10,656 bases of DNA from NCBI GenBank assembly GCA_030705745.1, contig JAUZPT010000069.1, forward strand, positions 1 to 10,656, in the 5' to 3' direction. A program made the position numbers and the translations under genes. Numbering within the stretch: position 1 is the stretch's first letter; each line of letters starts with the position of its first letter. Source of the stretch: Bacillota bacterium (GTDB lineage Bacteria; Bacillota; Bacilli; Bacillales; Cytobacillaceae). Shown one piece after another: positions 1-7,191 of the stretch. Under the pieces are notes generated by a model that had not been told where the DNA came from, did no database searches, and was given only the letters and a program-made list of their open reading frames with translations.

Positions 1-27
1 ACACGGGTTCGAATCCCGTAGGGGTCA
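1..27 (+). tRNA. 3' end of a tRNA, probably tRNA-Glu (truncated by window edge)
   Basis: The first 27 bases contain a complete T-arm (stem ACGGG at 3-7, loop TTCGAAT at 8-14, stem CCCGT at 15-19), the 3' strand of an acceptor stem (AGGGGTC, 20-26) and discriminator base A27. CCA is not encoded; the next bases are CTT. The anticodon lies outside the window, so identity is inferred: the T-arm and acceptor fit Bacillus tRNA-Glu, and the order Glu-Asp-Phe before walR matches the B. subtilis trnY cluster as I recall it. That this is a tRNA end is close to certain; that it is Glu is likely. Confidence 0.8.
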
Positions 28-197
28 CTTTACATATAAAACATGCTTAATAGTTGCTCACTTGGTGTAGCGACGAGCAAAACATCCAAGAATCCTCTGC
101 GAGTTGTCTCGACGCATCCAACTTCCTCGAATGTGCTAGTAGAGGAAGAGACAGTAAAACCGTTTTAATGAGCATAGAAAGATTTAATTTATTACAT
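28..197 (+). other. Structured spacer between two tRNA genes
   Basis: This 170-base spacer encodes no protein but is rich in inverted repeats. CTTCCTC (122-128) pairs perfectly with GAGGAAG (142-148) around a 13-base loop. GCGACGAG (70-77) pairs with CTCGACGC (108-115) with one A-A mismatch. CTTGG (61-65) pairs with CCAAG (86-90). TGCTCA (55-60) could pair with TGAGCA (169-174), enclosing most of the spacer. CATCCAA occurs twice (83-89 and 115-121), which would allow alternative pairings. There is no T-run after these stems, so they do not look like terminators. Processing of the tRNA precursor is a reasonable but unproven role. Confidence 0.5.
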
Positions 198-273
198 GGT
201 CCCGTGGTGTAGCGGTTAACATGCCTGCCTGTCACGCAGGAGATCGCCGGTTCGATCCCGGTCGGGACCGCCA
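198..273 (+). tRNA. tRNA-Asp (anticodon GUC)
   Basis: This is a complete cloverleaf of 76 bases including an encoded CCA (271-273). The acceptor stem is GGTCCCG (198-204) with CGGGACC (263-269 region), followed by discriminator G270. The anticodon stem CCTGC/GCAGG encloses a loop with GTC at 231-233. The T-arm has a standard TTCGATC loop. It lies between the probable tRNA-Glu and tRNA-Phe, and the shared orientation suggests one transcript. A run of six T follows directly (274-279). Confidence 0.97.
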
Positions 274-285
274 TTTTTTGTTTAG

Positions 286-304
286 TAGTTCAGTCGGTAG
301 AGCA
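286..304 (+). pseudogene. Orphan tRNA D-arm fragment (copy of tRNA-Phe positions 8-26)
   Basis: Bases 286-304 match bases 423-441 of the downstream tRNA-Phe at 18 of 19 positions (TAGTTCAGTCGGTAGAGCA against TAGCTCAGTCGGTAGAGCA). This covers the D-stem, D-loop and start of the anticodon arm. No matching acceptor, anticodon loop or T-arm follows, so it cannot fold into a tRNA. It looks like the remnant of a duplicated or deleted tRNA gene within the operon. Because the same D-arm consensus recurs in several tRNAs, the parent need not be Phe. Confidence 0.6.
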
Positions 305-344
305 GATTGCTCACATCACTGAATAAGCTTCTGCGGCAATCTGC
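302..344 (+). repeat. Perfect 9-bp inverted repeat in the Asp-Phe tRNA spacer
   Basis: GCAGATTGC (302-310) is the exact reverse complement of GCAATCTGC (336-344), with a 25-base loop. A competing small hairpin, GAGCA-GAT-TGCTC (300-312), uses the same left arm. A second stem follows (AAAAG 346-350 with CTTTT 361-365, CC 352-353 with GG 359-360), and TGCTCA (308-313) can also pair with TGAGCA (365-370). The rest of the 142-base spacer (274-415) holds no ORF. The stems suggest a folded RNA spacer; no function can be assigned. Confidence 0.55.
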
Positions 345-415
345 GAAAAGACCGAAATGGCTTTTGAGCAAAGGCGTCATTGCTATTTGGTTGTAGGTAA
401 CAAAAATATTATTTT

Positions 416-488
416 GGCTCGGTAGCTCAGTCGGTAGAGCAAAGGACTGAAAATCCTTGTGTCGGCGGTTCGATTCCGTCCCGAGCCA
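416..488 (+). tRNA. tRNA-Phe (anticodon GAA)
   Basis: This is a full cloverleaf of 73 bases. The acceptor stem GGCTCGG (416-422) pairs with CCGAGCC (481-487), with discriminator A488. The anticodon stem AAGGA (442-446)/TCCTT (454-458) encloses CTGAAAA with GAA at 449-451. The T-arm stem GGCGG/CCGTC has one G-U pair and a TTCGATT loop. CCA is not encoded (TAA follows), so it must be added post-transcriptionally, unlike the neighbouring tRNA-Asp. It is the last tRNA before the terminator. Confidence 0.97.
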
Positions 489-493
489 TAAAG

Positions 494-525
494 AAAAAGG
501 AGCTGCATTGGCAGGCTCCTTTTTT
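494..525 (+). terminator. Intrinsic terminator of the tRNA operon
   Basis: AAAAAGGAGC (494-503) pairs perfectly with GCTCCTTTTT (515-524), and the T-run continues to 525. An inner TGC/GCA pairing (504-506 with 511-513) extends the stem. It begins six bases after tRNA-Phe, so it ends the tRNA transcript. The A-run on the left arm means it could also work on the other strand. Confidence 0.92.
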
Positions 526-543
526 GTGTGCTAAAAATTACTT

Positions 544-560
544 TGTAATTAAATTGTAAT
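544..560 (+). promoter_or_regulatory. Putative WalR (YycF) binding site
   Basis: TGTAAT (544-549), five bases TAAAT, TGTAAT (555-560) is an exact match to the WalR consensus, two TGTWAH half-sites separated by five bases. It lies between the tRNA terminator and the M23 peptidase gene, about 330 bases before the start codon. Peptidoglycan hydrolase genes are the classical WalR targets, and walR itself is the next gene after this one. The distance from the start codon is the main weakness. Confidence 0.55.
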
Positions 561-750
561 AAAAAACCCTTTTTTTAACAAAATAAATGCAACTTTTGTC
601 TGATTATGTAAATTGAAATAATGCACCTTATACCTAGGTTAAACGCTTGATAAATAAAGGATTTCCTACTATTTATTTTCTGGAATTTCCGCAAAACAGA
701 GGATTTTATACCCAATCATTTTCCATAAAAAGTATGAAAATGTCAGTAAT

Positions 751-767
751 TATACAATTCTGTTACA
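751..767 (-). promoter_or_regulatory. Degenerate WalR-box-like site
   Basis: Read on the minus strand, bases 767-751 give TGTAAC, five bases, TGTATA, which fits the WalR consensus with one mismatch at position 5 of the second half-site. It is about 120 bases before the peptidase start codon, a more usual operator distance than the perfect site at 544-560. The region is AT-rich, so chance is a real alternative. Confidence 0.3.
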
Positions 768-887
768 ATATTGGGACTCGTAATTTATTAAGTTAGTTTT
801 ATGTTAAAGTTAAGTTTGTAAGATAGTGAGCAATTGATAAAAATTGAGTCTAAAACTTAGTTTCTGTCGTGTTTGGGAGGAGCAACA

Positions 888-2369
888 ATGTTATTTTTAA
901 ATAAAAAATTGTCCAACTTTACGAACAAAGCTAAAGCTATTTCATCCTCAACAGTAAAAAAGGCAATTGTAACCGCTTTTACTGTTGCTTCACTGTCTGT
1001 AGGTATCACTCATGTGGCACTGGCAGAGGATAATATGAAATTTACAAATGTATATTATGTTTATTTAAATGATACATATATGGGAACCGTGACTGATAAA
1101 GACGTTGTAAAGCAAGTTATTGCTGAAAAACAGGAGAAATTGGCACTTCCCCTACAGAACTTTAATACTTCAGTAGCATCTGAAATCAAATATATTCCAG
1201 AACAGGTTTTTCACTCAACAGCCAACAATGAAGATGCTGTCGAAAATCTTGAAAAAGAGCTTCAGCTTCAAGCAGATGCTGCAGCAATAGATATAGAGGG
1301 CAAACCTGTTGTGTATGTTGCCGATAAAGAAGTAGCAGAGAGCGTTCTGAAAAAACTAAAGCTGCAATACGTTACAGAAGAGCAGCTAAAAGAATTACAG
1401 TCACGTATGGCCGCACCTGTCACTACTGCTTTACCCCCAGTTAAAGAAAATGAAACTCGATTACTAGACGTTCGCCTGTCAAAAAATGTTACAGTAACAG
1501 ATGAAAAAGTTTCACCTACTAAAATACTGTCTGTTGATCAAGCACTTACATTTTTACAAAAAGGAACTCTTGAAGACCGAACCTATAAAGTAAAAGAGGG
1601 TGACGTACTCGGGTCCATCGCCAACGACCATCAGCTTGCCATTGCTGATTTACTCAAAATAAATCCGGGTTTAAATGAAGAGTCTGTTCTAAAACCTGAT
1701 CAGGAAATTCATATTACCGTGTCAGTTCCGATCCTTCAAGTTATTGTTGAAAAAGAAATCGCACAAAAGGAAATCGTTCCTTTTAAAAATGAAATAATAG
1801 AGAACCCAGCCCTTCCACGAGGAGAGAAAAGAGTAAAGCAAGGCGGTAAGGATGGAAGCAATCTGGTTACTTATTCAATTTCAGAACAAAATGGCGCTGT
1901 TGTAACAAAAGAAGTAACAAAGGAAGATATTCTTGTGCCATCTGTTAAACATATTGTGATCAAAGGCACGAAGGTCATTCCATCACGTGGTGAAGGAACC
2001 TTTGCATGGCCGACGGTTGGAGGCTATATTTCGAGCGGGATGGGCTACAGGGATGGTAAGTTTCACAAGGGAATCGATATCGCGCGTCCAAGCAACTATA
2101 CGATTAAAGCTGCAGATAACGGTGTAATTGTTTCAGCAGGATGGGATAGTGGCGGATATGGTAATAAAATTGTCATTGACCATCAAAATGGTTTCCAAAC
2201 GGTGTATGGCCATTTATCATCCATTTCGGTTCGAACCGGACAAGTGGTCGCAAAAGGATCTGCTATCGGCGTAATGGGCTCAACTGGCGATTCTACAGGA
2301 GTTCACTTGCATTTTGAAGTCCACAAAAACGGAAATCTAAAAAATCCTTTAGGGTATCTCGGTAAATAA
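888..2369 (+). CDS. Secreted LysM-G5-M23 peptidoglycan metalloendopeptidase
   Basis: The 493-residue protein is predicted to be exported and to cut peptide cross-links in peptidoglycan as a zinc M23 (LytM-type) endopeptidase. The N-terminus has a basic stretch and a hydrophobic core, with probable signal peptidase cleavage after ALA at residue 46. Domains in order: a charged N-terminal region, a LysM wall-binding domain (about 232-277), a G5-like domain (about 282-362), and the M23 domain (about 375-490). Candidate zinc and catalytic residues are H393 and D397 (HKGID), H442 (YGHL), and H473/H475 (HLHFE). I chose ATG 888 because GGGAGG (875-880) sits seven bases before it; an upstream in-frame TTG at 873 lies in the ribosome binding site. 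The gene has its own terminator and precedes walR. WalR-box-like sites upstream suggest WalRK control. A close homologue at this place is common in Bacillaceae but, as I recall, absent from B. subtilis. The exact bond cut is inferred from the family. Confidence 0.93.
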   Translation: MLFLNKKLSNFTNKAKAISSSTVKKAIVTAFTVASLSVGITHVALAEDNMKFTNVYYVYLNDTYMGTVTDKDVVKQVIAEKQEKLALPLQNFNTSVASEIKYIPEQVFHSTANNEDAVENLEKELQLQADAAAIDIEGKPVVYVADKEVAESVLKKLKLQYVTEEQLKELQSRMAAPVTTALPPVKENETRLLDVRLSKNVTVTDEKVSPTKILSVDQALTFLQKGTLEDRTYKVKEGDVLGSIANDHQLAIADLLKINPGLNEESVLKPDQEIHITVSVPILQVIVEKEIAQKEIVPFKNEIIENPALPRGEKRVKQGGKDGSNLVTYSISEQNGAVVTKEVTKEDILVPSVKHIVIKGTKVIPSRGEGTFAWPTVGGYISSGMGYRDGKFHKGIDIARPSNYTIKAADNGVIVSAGWDSGGYGNKIVIDHQNGFQTVYGHLSSISVRTGQVVAKGSAIGVMGSTGDSTGVHLHFEVHKNGNLKNPLGYLGK

Positions 2370-2380
2370 TAAGCTCAAAG

Positions 2381-2405
2381 CCTCTAGTGAACCTAGAGGT
2401 TTTTT
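2381..2405 (+). terminator. Intrinsic terminator after the M23 peptidase gene
   Basis: CCTCTAG (2381-2387) pairs perfectly with CTAGAGG (2393-2399) across a 5-base loop and is followed by six T (2400-2405). It starts 12 bases after the stop codon. It separates peptidase transcription from walR, which therefore needs its own promoter in 2406-2530. A TTGACA at 2428-2433 is a good -35 match, but no convincing -10 lies 17 bases downstream. Confidence 0.9.
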
Positions 2406-2544
2406 AATTTCTCTGGTCCCAACTAGCTTGACAAATGTTGTTAAAAGGTGAATTCGATCTGATTAAATGGTAAAGTAAAAAAGAGAACTTCTGACTTTAC
2501 ATTTTAAAAATAAATAAAAACTTGATTATAAAAGGAGTATGGGT

Positions 2545-3255
2545 ATGGAAAAAAAAATTCTCGTCGTAGATGACGAAAAGCCAATTGCGGATATATTACA
2601 GTTCAATTTAAAAAAAGAAGGGTATGACGTGTACTGCGCCTATGATGGCAACTCCGCCATTGCCATGGTAGAGGAAATTCAGCCCGATTTGATTCTGCTT
2701 GATATCATGCTTCCACAACGAGATGGAATGGAAGTATGCCGGGAAGTCAGAAAGAAATACGAAATGCCGATTATTATGCTGACCGCAAAAGATTCAGAAA
2801 TTGATAAGGTGCTAGGCCTCGAATTAGGTGCGGATGACTATGTGACAAAGCCTTTCAGCACGAGAGAACTAATCGCCCGAGTGAAAGCCAATCTTCGACG
2901 CCATCAACATATTGCTTCGCAGGCAGGGGAAGAGGAAGAATCAAATGAAATCGAAGTCGGGGCACTGACGATTCATCCTGATGCCTATGTCGTTTCCAAA
3001 CGAGGAGAAACGATTGAATTGACTCATCGTGAATTTGAATTATTGCACTACCTTGCTAAGCACATTGGACAAGTTATGACAAGGGAACATCTCCTTCAAA
3101 CGGTATGGGGCTATGATTACTATGGCGATGTAAGGACTGTTGACGTAACAGTGAGGAGATTGCGCGAAAAAATTGAAGACAGCCCAAGCCATCCAACATG
3201 GATTGTGACCCGCAGAGGCGTTGGATATTATTTGCGCAATCCGGATCAGGAGTAA
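2545..3255 (+). CDS. walR: Two-component response regulator WalR (YycF), OmpR family
   Basis: WalR is the DNA-binding response regulator of the essential WalRK system that controls cell-wall hydrolases. The 236-residue protein has a receiver domain (about 3-117) with acidic residues D9, D10 and E11, phospho-acceptor D53 (LLDIMLP), T80 and K102. It is followed by a winged-helix OmpR/PhoB DNA-binding domain (about 132-231) containing [17 protein letters not shown]101, the residue I recall as PrkC-phosphorylated in B. subtilis WalR, is conserved. I chose ATG 2545 ([11 protein letters not shown]) because AAAGGAG (2531-2537) is seven bases before it; the in-frame ATG at 2539 is only one base from that site. 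The length matches the B. subtilis protein (about 235). walK follows after eight bases, so the two are cotranscribed. Confidence 0.98.
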   Translation: MEKKILVVDDEKPIADILQFNLKKEGYDVYCAYDGNSAIAMVEEIQPDLILLDIMLPQRDGMEVCREVRKKYEMPIIMLTAKDSEIDKVLGLELGADDYVTKPFSTRELIARVKANLRRHQHIASQAGEEEESNEIEVGALTIHPDAYVVSKRGETIELTHREFELLHYLAKHIGQVMTREHLLQTVWGYDYYGDVRTVDVTVRRLREKIEDSPSHPTWIVTRRGVGYYLRNPDQE

Positions 3256-3263
3256 GTAATTTA

Positions 3264-5090
3264 ATGAGAAAAGTTGGTTTTTTTCGATCAATCCATTTGA
3301 AGTTTGTAATTATTTATGTTCTGCTCATCTTGATTGCCATGCAAATCATTGGTGTTTATTTTGTGCGGCAGCTGGAAGAAACGTTGCGGACAAACTTTCA
3401 GACTTCAATTAAAGAAAGAGTAAACTTATTAGCGTACAATGTTGTCCAGGAAATGGAGAAAGAGAGAACTCCCCAAGACCCCCCATTGGAGGAAGATGTA
3501 AAAAAAATCCTTCAGGACTTTACTGCAGTAGATATATCCGAGGTCAGGGTAATTGATGGGAAATCTCTAAAGATCTTGGGAACATCTGATCCAAATAACC
3601 AGGAAATGGTTGGACAAAGGACGACGGAGCTGAGAGTAAAGCGTTCGCTCGTTCTGGAAAAGGAACAAAGCGATATTTTAATCGATCCACAAACAGGTCA
3701 TCGCATATGGGTCCTGTCGACCCCGATTAAATCGAACCATAAAGTAATCGGTGCCATCTACCTCGTAGCAAAAATAGAGACGGTATTTGAACAAATGAAG
3801 ACCATCAATGGGATTTTTGCAACGGGAACAGCCATCGCGCTATCGATTACTGCCGTATTGGGGATATTATTGGCGCAAACCATCACAAAGCCAATCGCTG
3901 ATATGAAAAAGCAGGCATTGGCAATGACCAAGGGGAATTTTTCGAGGAAAGTAAAAGTGTATGGAAACGATGAAATTGGTACGCTTGCGATGACATTCAA
4001 CAACCTGACAAAAAAGCTACAGGAAGCCCAGGCGACAACGGAAGGGGAAAGAAGGAAACTTTCCTCCGTTCTGTCCTATATGACGGATGGTGTAATTGCC
4101 ACGGACCGAAAAGGCCGTGTTATTCTCATCAATGAACCGGCTGTAGAAATGCTGGATGTTTCACGTGAAACGGTCCTTTCTCAGCCGATTGTTTCGCTGC
4201 TTGGATTAAACGAAAGTCACACCTTCGAAGATTTATTGGAAGTACAGGATTCCTTAATTCTTAATTACAGTACAAAAACGAAGCCATATATCCTTCGTGC
4301 CAATTTATCCGTCATCCAAAAAGAAACTGGTTTTGTTAACGGATTAATTACCGTTTTGCATGATATTACCGAACAGGAAAAGATTGACAATGAGCGAAGG
4401 GAATTTGTGGCCAATGTTTCCCATGAATTGCGAACCCCGCTGACAACGATGAGAAGTTATTTGGAAGCATTGGCAGAGGGTGCTTGGAGAGATGAAGAAA
4501 TAGCGCCTAATTTTCTTGAGGTCACTCAAAATGAGACGGAAAGAATGATACGCCTCGTCAACGACTTGCTTCAGCTTTCGAAAATGGATAGCCACGACTA
4601 CCGCTTGAAAAAGGAGTGGGTCGATTTTGTCGAGTTTTTTGACAGGATTATCGACCGTTTTGAATTAACAAAAGAAGAAAGCATTACCTTTAAACGAAAC
4701 TTGCCAGATTTAACCATATTCGTTGAAATTGATGAAGACAAAATCACCCAGGTATTGTACAACATCATTTCCAATGCGTTGAAGTATTCTCCGGAAGGTG
4801 GACAAATCACCTTCTCGGTAAAAGAGCAGCAGGAGAAAATTATGGTTAGCATCAAAGACCAGGGAATGGGGATTCCAAAAGACAATATCAGCAAAGTTTT
4901 TGAACGGTTTTATCGTGTGGACAAGGCACGTACACGCAAGCTTGGGGGTACAGGTTTGGGGCTGGCCATTGCAAAGGAAATGGTGCAGGCACACGGGGGA
5001 AGAATTTGGGCGAAAAGTGAAGAAGGAAAAGGAACTGAAATTGCCTTTACCCTTCCGTTTGAGCGATCTGAAGAGGATGAATGGGAATGA
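3264..5090 (+). CDS. walK: Sensor histidine kinase WalK (YycG)
   Basis: WalK is the membrane sensor kinase that phosphorylates WalR in response to the state of the cell wall. The 608-residue protein has a first membrane helix (about 14-34), an extracellular Cache/PDC-like domain (35-183), a second helix (184-206), HAMP (204-257), PAS (262-367), HisKA (376-443) with phospho-acceptor H387 in SHELRTPL, and an ATPase domain (485-598) with N504, DQGMGIP (532-538) and GGTGLGLAI (561-569). Start ATG 3264 gives MRKVGFFRSI, as in relatives; AGGAG (3248-3252) lies 11 bases upstream, inside the end of walR. An upstream ATG at 3198 would overlap walR by 58 bases and adds non-conserved residues. In the PAS domain D275, H366 and E370 align with three of the four zinc ligands I recall from S. 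aureus WalK, but the fourth (H271 there) is Tyr272 here. The stop overlaps the walH start. Confidence 0.98.
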   Translation: MRKVGFFRSIHLKFVIIYVLLILIAMQIIGVYFVRQLEETLRTNFQTSIKERVNLLAYNVVQEMEKERTPQDPPLEEDVKKILQDFTAVDISEVRVIDGKSLKILGTSDPNNQEMVGQRTTELRVKRSLVLEKEQSDILIDPQTGHRIWVLSTPIKSNHKVIGAIYLVAKIETVFEQMKTINGIFATGTAIALSITAVLGILLAQTITKPIADMKKQALAMTKGNFSRKVKVYGNDEIGTLAMTFNNLTKKLQEAQATTEGERRKLSSVLSYMTDGVIATDRKGRVILINEPAVEMLDVSRETVLSQPIVSLLGLNESHTFEDLLEVQDSLILNYSTKTKPYILRANLSVIQKETGFVNGLITVLHDITEQEKIDNERREFVANVSHELRTPLTTMRSYLEALAEGAWRDEEIAPNFLEVTQNETERMIRLVNDLLQLSKMDSHDYRLKKEWVDFVEFFDRIIDRFELTKEESITFKRNLPDLTIFVEIDEDKITQVLYNIISNALKYSPEGGQITFSVKEQQEKIMVSIKDQGMGIPKDNISKVFERFYRVDKARTRKLGGTGLGLAIAKEMVQAHGGRIWAKSEEGKGTEIAFTLPFERSEEDEWE

Positions 5091-6409
5091 GATACGAAAA
5101 AATAAAATCGGCCATTTTGATTTTTTTAGTTTTGTTCAGCATTATTATTACTTATAGCCTTTGGACATATCAACCGAACTATGGCACAATGGAAAACCCT
5201 AGCTATGTTGCTGAAGTTTCGTTAAGCGAACAAAAAGAAATAAAAAAGATTGTTAAGCCCGATCGCTTGTTTTTCCATGTAAAAGGAGAACACTTTGGTA
5301 CGGAAAACAGTGGTGAAATGGATCGGCTTACCAGGGAAATGAGCCGGTGGAATTTTTTCGATATGAACGGCCATGCAGAAAAAGCAGAAGCTATTAAAGA
5401 ACTATGCGAGCGAAGCGGGAATGCGGAAATTATTTTTCCTGGTGAAGTACCTATAGGGATTTATCGAAATGTCCTAAATTTTGATGATAAGAAAATTCCT
5501 GCTTTTTCTTTCGATCGGATCATTATTAATACAGACAATACCGATAAAGATTTTGGCGATGTTTATTTTGTATCGATAGTAAATCAACAAGTGTATAGCA
5601 GTCATATTGCCAGGTCATTTTTAAATGAATTCAACCGTAACTTTTTTAAAAACGCTGTTCATTACCCGCGTTACTTTGTTTTGAATACGAAGCAAAAGCG
5701 GACGATTTATCTTCCCGATTCTCCAACAGATATGATGCAATACGAGTATTTGCCTGTGACGTTAAATTCGGAGCAATTCAAGGAAGCGCTGTTCAGCGAT
5801 CCGAGTTTTGTGAGGAAAAGCATTATTCCGGGAGGGGAAGAGTATACGAATGGATCGAGTAAGATGAATATTGATTCGAGCAATAATATGCTGCTTTATG
5901 TTAACCCTACCGAGGACAATAATTATGTAGCCAATTCGTACGATTTGCTTAAACGAAGCATTGACTTTGTCAATGATCACGGTGGCTGGACCGACTTGTA
6001 TCGTTACGTGGCGATGGATGAGAGAAATCAGAAAGTAATCTTCAGATTGTACAGCAATGAAGGGTACCCTGTTTTTAATGAAAGCGGGATGTCGGAAATT
6101 ACAGAGGTATGGGGAAGAAACGAAATCAATAGTTATGTAAGGCCAAATATTGCTCTCGAGTTGCCACTTCGGTCTGAGATGGTCATGGTAACCCGCCCTT
6201 CAGGACATGAGGCATTAGCCTATTTACAAAGCCAAAAACATTTGAAGCCTGAAATGCTTGAGGACATGGTGTTAGGCTATCGAATGGAAAGAGATTCTGA
6301 AGAACAGAAACTCATTCTCTTGGAGCCAACGTGGTTTTATCTCTATAATAAATCTTGGGGCGAAATCACAATGGATGAACTTGGAGGGTGGAAGCATGGA
6401 TTGGAGTAA
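5087..6409 (+). CDS. walH: WalK regulatory protein WalH (YycH)
   Basis: WalH is a single-pass membrane protein that, with WalI, contacts the WalK membrane segments and modulates its activity (a negative role in B. subtilis, a positive one reported in S. aureus). The 440-residue product has a short basic N-terminus, one membrane helix (about 8-25, ILIFLVLFSIIITYSLW) and a large extracellular domain, close to the 455 or so residues of the B. subtilis protein. The sequence is poorly conserved in general; identification rests on topology, length and position between walK and walI. ATG 5087 overlaps the walK stop as ATGA, typical of translational coupling, with AGAGGA-like bases nine positions upstream. 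An in-frame ATG at 5081 would add two residues and sits only three bases from that ribosome binding site, so it is less likely. Confidence 0.95.
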   Translation: MRYEKIKSAILIFLVLFSIIITYSLWTYQPNYGTMENPSYVAEVSLSEQKEIKKIVKPDRLFFHVKGEHFGTENSGEMDRLTREMSRWNFFDMNGHAEKAEAIKELCERSGNAEIIFPGEVPIGIYRNVLNFDDKKIPAFSFDRIIINTDNTDKDFGDVYFVSIVNQQVYSSHIARSFLNEFNRNFFKNAVHYPRYFVLNTKQKRTIYLPDSPTDMMQYEYLPVTLNSEQFKEALFSDPSFVRKSIIPGGEEYTNGSSKMNIDSSNNMLLYVNPTEDNNYVANSYDLLKRSIDFVNDHGGWTDLYRYVAMDERNQKVIFRLYSNEGYPVFNESGMSEITEVWGRNEINSYVRPNIALELPLRSEMVMVTRPSGHEALAYLQSQKHLKPEMLEDMVLGYRMERDSEEQKLILLEPTWFYLYNKSWGEITMDELGGWKHGLE

Positions 6410-7184
6410 GATAAAAACCATCTTTATCCTGACTTTTTTAATCCTGGACGTCTATCTTTTTTACCAATTTTTAATTATCCGCGATACTAACAAGTATGAA
6501 TATATTACGGAAGCAACGGTTGAAGAGAAACTTAAAGCGGACGATATTCGGTACATTGAAATTCCAAAAGCTCCGCTCAAGAGCCAATATGTGAGTGCAA
6601 AACCGAAAAAATTCACTAAAGACGATTTGGGAAAATTAAAGGGGCAAAGGGCATACCTTAAAAACGGAACGATTATCCACTCAGTATTAATCAGGGCACT
6701 TCCGGTAAGCTTGAAATTCCAGGATGAGGAAATAACCTCCTTTTTAAAAAGTAACTTGCTCTATGGTGACCGCTACAAATTTGGTGAGAGGAACGATAAA
6801 AGCAAGACGATCACTTATTATCAGGAGTATGAGAATAAGCCTTTTTATAAAAATATAAGTGGAAAAATCATCTTTACCTTGAATGAAGAAAACCAAATTA
6901 TTTCATACGAACAAACATATCTTGAGGGAATTGAAAAAATGACGCAAAAAGAAGATTTATTGGCACCATTAAAAGCCGTTGAAACGCTTCATCAAAAGGG
7001 CTTGTTAAAGCCTAAAAGCAACGTAACCAAAATTGAGTTGGGATATTCAACGCTCATTCAGCTTGCGGCATCACAGGTGTTGGCGCCCACATGGCATATT
7101 GTTGTCGATGATAAAGAAAATTTTTACGTCAATGGATTCGAAGGCCAAATCATTCAATTTGAAGAAAAAAATGTAGTGGAGTGA
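6396..7184 (+). CDS. walI: WalK regulatory protein WalI (YycI)
   Basis: WalI is the second membrane-anchored modulator of WalK, working with WalH. The 262-residue product begins [10 protein letters not shown], has one N-terminal membrane helix (about 7-27) and an extracellular YycI-type domain. It is slightly shorter than the 280 or so residues of the B. subtilis protein. I chose ATG 6396 because GGAGGGTGG (6383-6391) precedes it at normal spacing; the in-frame ATG at 6375 would put that ribosome binding site inside the gene. The start overlaps the end of walH by 14 bases, and walJ begins eight bases after the stop, consistent with one polycistronic message. Sequence alone says little about mechanism; the role is taken from the family. 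Confidence 0.95.
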   Translation: MDWSKIKTIFILTFLILDVYLFYQFLIIRDTNKYEYITEATVEEKLKADDIRYIEIPKAPLKSQYVSAKPKKFTKDDLGKLKGQRAYLKNGTIIHSVLIRALPVSLKFQDEEITSFLKSNLLYGDRYKFGERNDKSKTITYYQEYENKPFYKNISGKIIFTLNEENQIISYEQTYLEGIEKMTQKEDLLAPLKAVETLHQKGLLKPKSNVTKIELGYSTLIQLAASQVLAPTWHIVVDDKENFYVNGFEGQIIQFEEKNVVE

Positions 7185-7191
7185 AAACATT

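Larger units (their letters stand above)
526..887 (+). other. Intergenic region upstream of the M23 peptidase gene
   Basis: This AT-rich stretch of about 360 bases lies between the tRNA terminator and the peptidase start. I see no gene in it. It holds a perfect WalR-box match (544-560), a weaker minus-strand one (751-767), and the ribosome binding site GGGAGG (875-880). Promoter candidates are weak: the best pair is TTGATA (647-652) with TATTTA (670-675) at 17-base spacing, which would leave a 5' leader of roughly 200 bases. I cannot fix the transcription start from sequence alone. Confidence 0.5.

Noticed and set aside
47-274. Minus-strand open frame of 75 codons
   Set aside because: It runs through tRNA-Asp and the structured spacer; the protein-like N-terminus is simply the complement of the tRNA.
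873-887. Upstream TTG start for the M23 peptidase
   Set aside because: It lies within the ribosome binding site GGGAGG; ATG 888 has proper spacing and gives a normal signal peptide.
2428-2456. TTGACA at 2428-2433 as a complete walR promoter
   Set aside because: The -35 match is perfect but no -10-like hexamer stands at 16-18 bases, so I only mention it and do not call a promoter.
2539-2544. Upstream ATG for walR
   Set aside because: Only one base from the AAAGGAG ribosome binding site; ATG 2545 has seven-base spacing and gives the conserved N-terminus.
3198-3263. Upstream ATG for walK
   Set aside because: It overlaps the 3' end of walR and adds residues not found in relatives; MRKVGFFRSI at 3264 matches the family start.
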